This document shows, piece after piece, positions 53,246 through 59,655 of a stretch of 64,000 nucleotides of DNA; position 1 is the stretch's first letter; every line of letters starts with the position of its first letter. The position numbers were made by a program, and so were the translations under genes. The stretch is taken from positions 124,001-188,000 of the forward strand of contig NZ_LGCN01000002.1 in NCBI RefSeq assembly GCF_001279005.1, written 5' to 3'. The stretch is from Streptomyces caelestis. GTDB taxonomy: Bacteria; Actinomycetota; Actinomycetes; Streptomycetales; Streptomycetaceae. The notes below the pieces were generated by a model that had not been told where the DNA came from, searched no databases, and saw only the letters and a list, made by a program, of their open reading frames with translations.

Positions 53246-54766
53246 GTGACGCCTGAACCCACCTCCCTGACGGGAGACTCCCCGACCGGAGCGGACGCCC
53301 CCCGGCCCGGCCCGCCCCCCGGCTGTCCCGCGCACGGCCCGGGCCCCGGCGGACTGAGCCGGCTGCACGAGTCGCCGGACCTGAAGAAGCTGTACGAGGA
53401 ACTGCGGGCCGAGCACGGCCCGGTGGCGCCCGCGCTGCTCCACGACGACGTGCCGGTGTGGGTGGTCCTCGGTCACGCCGAGAACCAGCAACTGGTGCGC
53501 AGCCCCGCGCAGTACTGCAAGGACAGCCGGATCTGGTCCGCGCTCGCGGAAGGCCTGGTCAAACCCGACCACCCGCTGATGCCGCACATCGCCTGGCAGC
53601 CGATGTGCGCCCACGCCGAGGGCGACGAGCACCGGCGGCTGCGCGGCGCCATCGACGCCGCAGTGGCGGCCACCGACTTCCGCGGCCTGCGCCGGCACGT
53701 CAACCGCAGCGTCCAGCGCGTCGTCAACCGGTTCTGCGAGGCGGGCGAGGCCGACCTGGTCGGCCAGTACGCCGAACACCTGCCGATGGCCGTGATGTGC
53801 CACGTCCTCGGCATGCCCGACGAGTACGGCGACCGGATCGTCGAGGCCGCCCGCGACATGATCAGGGGCACCGAGACCGCGATCGCCAGCAACGCCTACG
53901 TCATGGAGGCCCTGGGACGCCTCACGGCCCGCAGCCGGGCCGAGCCGCTGGACGACTTCGCCGGCCACCTCGTCAGGCACCCGGCGGGACTGACCGACGA
54001 GGAGGTCGCCCAGCACCTGAGGGTGGTGCTCATCGCCGCCTACGAGGCCACCGCCAACCTCCTCGCCAACGTGCTGCGCCAGGTGCTGATCGACCCGCGC
54101 TTCCGCTCCCAGCTCAACGGCGGTCAGATGACCGTGCCCCAGGCGGTGGAGCAACTGCTCTGGGACGAGCCGCCGTTCAGCACGATCTTCGCCTACTTCG
54201 CCAAGCAGGACACGGAGCTCGGCGGCCGGCGCATCCGCAAGGGCGACGGATTGCTGTTCGCGCCCGCGCCGGCCAACGTCGACCCCCGGGTGCGTCCCGA
54301 CCCGACCGCCGACATGCAGGGCAACCGCTCGCACCTCGCCTTCGGCGGCGGCACGCACGAGTGCCCCGGTCAGGACATCGGCCGCGTGGTCGCCGAAGTC
54401 GGCGTCGACGCGCTGCTCATGCGACTGCCCGACGTGGAACTCGGCGTCGGCGAGGAGGAGCTGTCCTTCACCGAGTCCATCGCCTCGCGGCATCTCGTGG
54501 AACTGCCCGTTCACTTCACGCCCCGGCCGCAGCAGGACGTGCTGCAGCGGCCCAGCCACGAGAACGACGCGCCCCCGCAGCGCGACTGGCGGATCGGCGC
54601 GACCCGGGCGGCGGCCTCCGCGCCCTCCGCGCCGGCCGAGCCGGACGTCGAGCCGCCCGCGCCGCGGCCCGTGCCACCGCAGCCGCAGCCGCAGCCGCAG
54701 CCGCAGCCGACGCCGGCGCCGCGGGGCGCCTGGCAGCGTTTCCTGCACTGGTGGCGTGGTTACTGA
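53246..54766 (+). CDS. cvnE: Conservon cytochrome P450, CvnE, CYP157-like
   Basis: 506 residues, longer than the usual ~400. The heme-thiolate Cys373 lies in FGGGTHECPGQDIGRV. In the I-helix the usual AGxxT is AAYEAT. The K-helix ExxR motif is replaced by EQLLW at residues 302-306 (AVEQLLWDEPP). This matches the CYP157 family found in conservons, known to lack ExxR (recalled). A C-terminal tail of about 60 residues is Ala/Pro-rich, with a Pro-Gln repeat (PQPQPQPQPQP) and an aromatic/basic end WQRFLHWWRGY. The substrate is unknown. Its stop overlaps the convergent pseudouridine synthase gene by 7 nt. Confidence 0.9.
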   Translation: MTPEPTSLTGDSPTGADAPRPGPPPGCPAHGPGPGGLSRLHESPDLKKLYEELRAEHGPVAPALLHDDVPVWVVLGHAENQQLVRSPAQYCKDSRIWSALAEGLVKPDHPLMPHIAWQPMCAHAEGDEHRRLRGAIDAAVAATDFRGLRRHVNRSVQRVVNRFCEAGEADLVGQYAEHLPMAVMCHVLGMPDEYGDRIVEAARDMIRGTETAIASNAYVMEALGRLTARSRAEPLDDFAGHLVRHPAGLTDEEVAQHLRVVLIAAYEATANLLANVLRQVLIDPRFRSQLNGGQMTVPQAVEQLLWDEPPFSTIFAYFAKQDTELGGRRIRKGDGLLFAPAPANVDPRVRPDPTADMQGNRSHLAFGGGTHECPGQDIGRVVAEVGVDALLMRLPDVELGVGEEELSFTESIASRHLVELPVHFTPRPQQDVLQRPSHENDAPPQRDWRIGATRAAASAPSAPAEPDVEPPAPRPVPPQPQPQPQPQPTPAPRGAWQRFLHWWRGY

Positions 54767-55710
54767 CCGGCCGCCCACTCCTCGTACGAGGACCATGCCG
54801 CGAGCGTCCGGCCGCTGGTGAACCGGTGCTCCACACCCGTCACCGGATCGGTGAACTCCAGCTTCCGCGCGAGTAGTTGCAGCGGACGCCGGAAGTCACC
54901 GGCCGGGACGGGGGCGGTCACCTCGGGATACAGCGGATCGCCGAGGATCGGCACGCCCAGGGCGTTCATGTGCACCCGCAGCTGGTGGGTCTGCCCGGTG
55001 CCGGGCACCAGCCGGTACCGGCCGAGGCCGTCGGCCCGGTGGGCGGTGAGCTCGACGCGGGTCAGGGCGTTCGGCTCGCCCTCGACCTCTTCGGCGGTCA
55101 GCACCCCGCGCTCCTTCACGATCCGGCTGCGTACGGTCCGGGGCAGGTCGAGCGCCGGGTCGTACGGGGCGACGGCCTCGTACTCCTTGCGCACGAGACG
55201 GTCGCGGAACAGCGTCTGGTAGGCCCCGCGCTCTTCGGGGCGGACCGTGAACAGCACCAGGCCCGCGGTGAGCCGGTCGAGACGGTGCGCGGCGCCGAGC
55301 TCCGGGACGCCCAGCTCGCGGCGGAGCCGGGCGAGCGCGGTCTGGGTGACGTGACTGCCGCGCGGGGTGGTGGCCAGGAAGTGGGGCTTGTCGACGACGA
55401 CGATGTGCTCGTCCCGGTGGACGACCTCCAGCGGGAACGGCACCGGCGCCTCGGCGGGCGGCTCCCGGTGGAACCACACGAACATGCCGGGCGCGTACGG
55501 TGCGTCCGCCGGTACGGCCCGTCCGTCCGCCCCGACGACCAGCCCCGCCGCGAACATCCCGTCCACGACACCGGGGCCGGCCGAGAGCCGCTGCACCAGG
55601 TGCTCCCGCACCGTGGCCCACCGGGTGCCGGCGGGCAGCCGCACCCGCACCGGGTCCACGCCGTCGCGCTGCGGCAGGGGAGAGGGGGGAGTCGGCCGTC
55701 TGCGTCTCAC
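54760..55710 (-). CDS. RluA-family RNA pseudouridine synthase
   Basis: 316 residues. The catalytic motif GAAHRLDRLTAGLVLF has the essential Asp in HRLDR. PLEVVHRDEHIVVVDKPHFLATTPRG and YRLVPGTGQTHQLRVHMNALGVPILGDPLYP are the family's other signatures. It modifies uridine in rRNA or tRNA; which site cannot be told. A TACGCT -10 box at 55719-55724 lies 8 nt before the GTG at 55710, predicting a leaderless mRNA; a TTG three codons upstream would lie inside that box. It ends inside the cvnE stop region. Confidence 0.9.
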   Translation of the reverse strand: MRRRRPTPPSPLPQRDGVDPVRVRLPAGTRWATVREHLVQRLSAGPGVVDGMFAAGLVVGADGRAVPADAPYAPGMFVWFHREPPAEAPVPFPLEVVHRDEHIVVVDKPHFLATTPRGSHVTQTALARLRRELGVPELGAAHRLDRLTAGLVLFTVRPEERGAYQTLFRDRLVRKEYEAVAPYDPALDLPRTVRSRIVKERGVLTAEEVEGEPNALTRVELTAHRADGLGRYRLVPGTGQTHQLRVHMNALGVPILGDPLYPEVTAPVPAGDFRRPLQLLARKLEFTDPVTGVEHRFTSGRTLAAWSSYEEWAAGQ

Positions 55711-55718
55711 ACCGGGCA

Positions 55719-55724
55719 AGCGTA
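55719..55724 (-). promoter_or_regulatory. -10 box of a leaderless promoter (pseudouridine synthase)
   Basis: TACGCT on the minus strand, 8 nt before the GTG. Confidence 0.45.
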
Positions 55725-55733
55725 CGGGGCCGC

Positions 55734-56003
55734 TCAGCCGTGGTCCCCGGTCGCCCGTCTCAGCTCCGCCTCGATCTCGTGGAGCGGTCTGCCCTCGGCC
55801 CGGGCGTACTCGGCCACCGCGAGCCGGACGTCACGGGCCAGATCGCGCCAGGCCCGCCAGGCGGTCTCCCAGGTGCTGGTCTGGCGTCCGCTCCATTTGG
55901 CCCGGGCGGGCGGGCCGTACGCGTCCCGCAGCTGCCGGACCCGGGTGTGCGCCTCGTCCGCCGCGCGCTGCTTGGCCACGAGCTCGTCGAAGGTGTGTGC
56001 CAC
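55734..56003 (-). CDS. Small conserved-looking protein, function unknown
   Basis: 89 residues from a GTG: VAHTFDELVAKQRAADEAHTRVRQLRDAYG, then PARAKWSGRQTSTWETAWRAWRDLARDVRLAVAEYARAEGRPLHEIEAELRRATGDHG. The composition is rich in Ala, Arg and Trp and predicted helical. It has good codon use and sits 23 nt upstream of the pseudouridine synthase gene on the same strand. No domain recognised. Confidence 0.6.
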   Translation of the reverse strand: MAHTFDELVAKQRAADEAHTRVRQLRDAYGPPARAKWSGRQTSTWETAWRAWRDLARDVRLAVAEYARAEGRPLHEIEAELRRATGDHG

Positions 56004-56195
56004 GCGCCCGGATCCTGCGGCAGCGGCCCCGTTCCGGTGTGCTCGCCACGCCGCCGTGCCGGGGACGACCCCCCGTCCGGCGGATGCGCGCGGGATCGTC
56101 TCGGTGCCTTGTGGGGTGCCGTGCGGTGGTCCGGTCGGGGCCCACGGGCCGGCGTTTGCGGGGTGCGCGGCGTTGGCGCGGGCCGGGGGTGGGTC

Positions 56196-56365
56196 GCGCA
56201 GCCCGGCGCTCGCGGGGCGCCTCCACCCCTCTCGGCTCCTCCACCCCTCTCGGCTTCGCTCGAGCGGGGGCCCATGAGCGGGGGACCCCCATAGGCGGGA
56301 GGTGCCCCCACCGCCCACCTGTGCCGCCTTGAGGCACGACTGCCCGCGGGAGCGGAGGTCCGTGG
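56196..56365 (+). repeat. Modular intergenic repeat, copy 5 (5' modules)
   Basis: GCGCAGCCCGGCGCTCGCGG, then a duplicated CTCCACCCCTCTCGGCT, TTCGCTCGAGCGGGGG, GAGCGGGGGACCCCCAT, CCGCCCACCTGTGCCGCC and GAGGCACGACTGCCCGCGGG. The order matches the 5' part of copies 1 and 3. It fills much of the 448-nt gap between the small protein and the siderophore-interacting protein; the rest shows no gene. Confidence 0.75.
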
Positions 56366-56451
56366 GAGGGGCGACCCCCCCGTCCGGCGGGGGCCCGCGG
56401 GAGCGGAGAGGCGGCCTTGCCCCGTCTGTCGCAGGTGCTGTGGCGCGTTCG

Positions 56452-57297
56452 TCAGGCGGAGATCCCCGTGTTCTCCTGTTCGGCCTCTACGCGGGCGTTC
56501 CAGTCGCGCTTGGAGGCCTGCCAGCCGTCCTCGTCGTGGCCGAGCCGCCAGTAGCCGGAGATCGACAGGTCCTCGCGCGGAACGCCGCGCTCCACGCGCA
56601 GCAGACGGCGCAGCTCCTTCACGCAGTGGGCCTCGCCGTGGACGAAGGCGTGCACCCGGCCCTCCGGGAAGTCGAGGGTGCGGACGGCCTCCACCAGGGC
56701 CTCGCCGACGGGCCGGCCACCGCGGTGCAGCCAGCGGACCTCCGCATCGGAGTCGATCTTCTGCTCTTCCTCGGGGCCGGAGACCTCCACGAAGGCGAAC
56801 ACCCTGGCGCCGTGCGGCAGCGCCTCCAGCGAGCGGGCGATCGCGGGCAGCGCGCTCTCGTCACCGGCGAGCAGATGCCAGTCGGCGTCCGGGTCGGGCG
56901 CGTAGGCGCCGCCGGGACCGATGAACCGGACGACCTCGCCCGGCCGGACGTTCGCCGCCCAGGGGCCGGCCAGGCCCTCGTCGCCGTGGACCACGAAGTC
57001 CAGGGTCAGCTCACGGTGCTCGGGGTCCCAGTGGCGCACCGTGTACGTCCGGGTCACCGGCCACTGCTCGCGCGGGAACTCCTCGCGGACACGCTGGAGG
57101 TCGAAGGGCTCCGGATACGTCGCCCCCGCGGCCGGGAACAGCAGCTTGACGTAGTGATCGGTGCAGGTGTCCGCCGAGAAGCCGGAGAGCCCCTCACCGC
57201 CGAGCACCACGCGCTGCATGTGCGGGGTCAGCCGCTCGGTGCGGACGACCTCGGCGGTGTGCGGCGCGCGCGGGGCGCGTACCGGTCGCTCTGCCAT
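56452..57297 (-). CDS. Siderophore-interacting protein (FAD-linked ferric-siderophore reductase)
   Basis: 281 residues of the SIP/ViuB family. Releases iron by reducing the ferric siderophore in the cytosol. The FAD domain carries PVTRTYTVRHWDPEHRELTLDFVVHG (RxYT-x-R motif), and the NAD(P)H-side SIP domain reads DWHLLAGDESALPAIARSLEAL, GRVHAFVHGEAHCVKELRRLL and DLSISGYWRLGHDEDGW. ATG with GGAGG upstream. An iron box at 57321-57339 lies just before the start, so repression by DmdR/IdeR-type proteins under iron-replete conditions is expected. Confidence 0.93.
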   Translation of the reverse strand: MAERPVRAPRAPHTAEVVRTERLTPHMQRVVLGGEGLSGFSADTCTDHYVKLLFPAAGATYPEPFDLQRVREEFPREQWPVTRTYTVRHWDPEHRELTLDFVVHGDEGLAGPWAANVRPGEVVRFIGPGGAYAPDPDADWHLLAGDESALPAIARSLEALPHGARVFAFVEVSGPEEEQKIDSDAEVRWLHRGGRPVGEALVEAVRTLDFPEGRVHAFVHGEAHCVKELRRLLRVERGVPREDLSISGYWRLGHDEDGWQASKRDWNARVEAEQENTGISA

Positions 57298-57320
57298 GAG
57301 GAGCCTCCCAGCTGTCACAG

Positions 57321-57339
57321 TTAGGGTTGCCTAAGTTAG
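57321..57339 (-). promoter_or_regulatory. Iron box (DmdR/IdeR-type operator)
   Basis: On the minus strand, CTAACTTAGGCAACCCTAA. By eye it matches 14 of 19 positions of the TTAGGTTAGSCTAACCTAA consensus. Confidence 0.65.
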
Positions 57340-57403
57340 CACCTCGATCAAGGTCGACGCCTCGTCGGCGGAGTCTCCGTCAGGTTCGGCCGGGTGTGCG
57401 GTT

Positions 57404-58324
57404 TCACGCCGAGAGGGTCGTCAGCAGGCGCTGCAGCGAGCCGCCCAGGCCCCACCGGGCGGCCAGGGACTCCGCCCCGGCGGGGTCGCGCGGTCCGCGC
57501 GGCAGCGCCGTGTCGACGTCCGGGAGCGGAACGTCGTCCGCGACCCGGACGACCCGGGGAGCGACCGCGAGGTACGGTCGCGCCTCGTCCAGACGCTTGC
57601 GCTGCGACGGCGTGAGCCTGGCCTGCCGGTCGTCCACGGCCGCCAGGATCCCGGCCAGGTCGCCGAACTCGGCCAGCAGCTTGGCCGCCGTCTTCTCCCC
57701 GATGCCGGGCACGCCCGGCAGGCCGTCGCTCGGATCACCGCGCAGCAGCGCCAGATCCGCGTACCCCTTGCCGTCCACCCCATACTTCCCGCGCAGCACG
57801 GCCTCGTCGGTGACCTGGAGCGTGCCGACGCCCTTCAGCGGATACAGCACGCGCACCCCGCGCGCGTCGTCCACCAGCTGGTAGAGATCGCGGTCGCCGG
57901 TGACGATGTCCACCGGCCCGCCGGCGCGGGCGGTGAACGTGCCGATCACGTCGTCCGCCTCGTACCCGGCGACCCCCACCCGCGCGACGCCCACCGCGTC
58001 GAGCACGCTCTCGATCACCGGTACCTGCGGGGACAGCGTGTCCGGCACCTCCTCCGCGTCCGGACCCGCCGCACGCTCCTCGGCGACGCGGTGCGCCTTG
58101 TAGGAGGGGATCAGCTCCACCCGCCACTTCGGGCGCCAGTCGGCGTCCATGCAGGCCACCAGGTGGTCGGGGCGGTGGTCCTTGACCAGGCGGTCGATGA
58201 AGTCGAGCAGCCCGCGCACGGCGTTCACCGGAGTGCCGTCCGGGGCCCTGACGGACTCGGGGACGCCGAAGTAGGCGCGGAAGTACAGGGAAGCGGTGTC
58301 GAGGAGCATCAGTCGTCCGGTCAC
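57404..58324 (-). CDS. 5'-3' exonuclease (FEN/Pol I N-terminal-like)
   Basis: 306-residue stand-alone homologue of the Pol I 5'-nuclease domain. LMLLDTASLYFRAYFG has the first metal-binding Asp; ACMDADWRPKWRVELIPSYKAHR contains the second; AGYEADDVIGTF, IVTGDRDLYQLV hold the middle acids; DPSDGLPGVPGIGEKTAAKLL is the helix-hairpin-helix with the last acids. It would process RNA primers or flaps. In Mycobacterium it lies close to helY (recalled). GTG at 58324 is preferred; an ATG three codons upstream is possible. Confidence 0.92.
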   Translation of the reverse strand: MTGRLMLLDTASLYFRAYFGVPESVRAPDGTPVNAVRGLLDFIDRLVKDHRPDHLVACMDADWRPKWRVELIPSYKAHRVAEERAAGPDAEEVPDTLSPQVPVIESVLDAVGVARVGVAGYEADDVIGTFTARAGGPVDIVTGDRDLYQLVDDARGVRVLYPLKGVGTLQVTDEAVLRGKYGVDGKGYADLALLRGDPSDGLPGVPGIGEKTAAKLLAEFGDLAGILAAVDDRQARLTPSQRKRLDEARPYLAVAPRVVRVADDVPLPDVDTALPRGPRDPAGAESLAARWGLGGSLQRLLTTLSA

Positions 58325-58563
58325 GCCCCGCATCATGCCGCACCCCACCGACAGCGTCCCGCGAAAGCACGCGCACGCGTCATGCGCGACGAGTTGCGTC
58401 CTGCGCCACCTGTGTGAGGCGTCACACGTACACGTTTGCCTTGTGCAAAACCGGGGAGGCGCGGCCCCGGAGCGATGCCGGTTACAGATTCAACTGTCGT
58501 GGGCCGCGTGAGCCGTCCGCCGGACATCGCTCCTGCCATTTGCCGTCGAGACAAGAGGTACGC

Positions 58564-59655
58564 GTGTCATCCAGGCTTGAGGCCGAGCATCTGTTCAAGG
58601 TGTTCGGCAGACGACCGGACCAGGCGGTCGAACGACTGCGCCAGAAGAAGACCGACCGGGAGGAGCTGCGCGCCGACGGCGCCACCGCCGCCGTCATCGA
58701 CGCCTCGTTCACGGTGGAGCCGGGCGAGATCTTCGTGGTCATGGGCCTGTCGGGCTCCGGCAAGTCCACCCTGCTGCGGATGCTGAACGGCCTGCTGGAG
58801 CCCACCGCCGGACACGTGCGCTTCGACGGCCAGGACCTGACCGCGCTGCCCGACCGGGAGCTGCGCAAGGTCCGCTCCAGGAAGATCAGCATGGTCTTCC
58901 AGCACTTCGCGCTGTTCCCGCACCGCAGCGTCCGTGACAACGCCGCCTACGGTCTTGAAGTGCAGGGCGTGCCCCGCGCCGAGCGCGAACGCCGCGCCGA
59001 CGAGGCGCTCGCCCTGTGCGGCCTGGCCGGCTGGGAGAAGTCGTGGCCCGACGAGCTGTCGGGCGGCATGCAGCAGCGCGTGGGTCTCGCCCGCGCACTC
59101 GCCACCGACGCCGACCTGCTGCTGATGGACGAGTCCTTCAGCGCCCTCGACCCGCTGATCCGCCGCGACATGCAGGACCAGCTGATCGAACTGCAGAAGA
59201 CCCTGAAGAAGACGATCGTCTTCATCACCCACGACCTCAACGAGGCCATGCGTCTGGGCGACCGGATCGCGGTGATGCGCGACGGCCGCATCGTGCAGAT
59301 CGGCACCGCGCAGGACATCCTGATCCGCCCCGCCAACGACTACGTCGCCTCCTTCACCCAGGACGTCGACCGCTCCCGCGTGCTCACCGCCGGCGCCGTG
59401 ATGGAGCGCGAGGTCCGCGGCGACGAGGCCGACTGCGGCTGCGAGACCGCGACGCCCGAGACGCCGTTCACCGACCTGTGCGCGATCAGCGCCCGCGTGC
59501 CGCACCCCGTGGCGGTGCTGGACGAGGGGGACGCGCTCGTCGGGATCGTGCCCCGGCAGCGCCTCGTCGGCTTCCTCGGCGACGAGGAGTCCGATCCCGG
59601 CGTCTGCGACGCCCCGCGGGACAAGGGCGGCGAGAAGGTGATGGCCCGTGCCTAG
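58564..59655 (+). CDS. Glycine betaine/proline-type ABC transporter ATPase
   Basis: 363-residue ATPase of the OpuAA/ProV type. Its N-terminus (HLFKVFGRRPDQAVERLRQKKTDREELRADGATAAVIDASF) has the long family insert before Walker A (GLSGSGKST). Signature LSGGMQQRVGLARAL, Walker B LLLMDESFSALDP, and H-loop THDLNEAMRLGD follow. The C-terminal CBS-like region is reduced: QDVDRSRVLTAGAVM leads to one degenerate domain (CAISARVPHPVAVLDEGDALVGIVPRQRLVGFL). GTG start with AAGAGG upstream. It overlaps the permease gene by 8 nt and likely acts in osmoprotection. Confidence 0.92.
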   Translation: MSSRLEAEHLFKVFGRRPDQAVERLRQKKTDREELRADGATAAVIDASFTVEPGEIFVVMGLSGSGKSTLLRMLNGLLEPTAGHVRFDGQDLTALPDRELRKVRSRKISMVFQHFALFPHRSVRDNAAYGLEVQGVPRAERERRADEALALCGLAGWEKSWPDELSGGMQQRVGLARALATDADLLLMDESFSALDPLIRRDMQDQLIELQKTLKKTIVFITHDLNEAMRLGDRIAVMRDGRIVQIGTAQDILIRPANDYVASFTQDVDRSRVLTAGAVMEREVRGDEADCGCETATPETPFTDLCAISARVPHPVAVLDEGDALVGIVPRQRLVGFLGDEESDPGVCDAPRDKGGEKVMARA

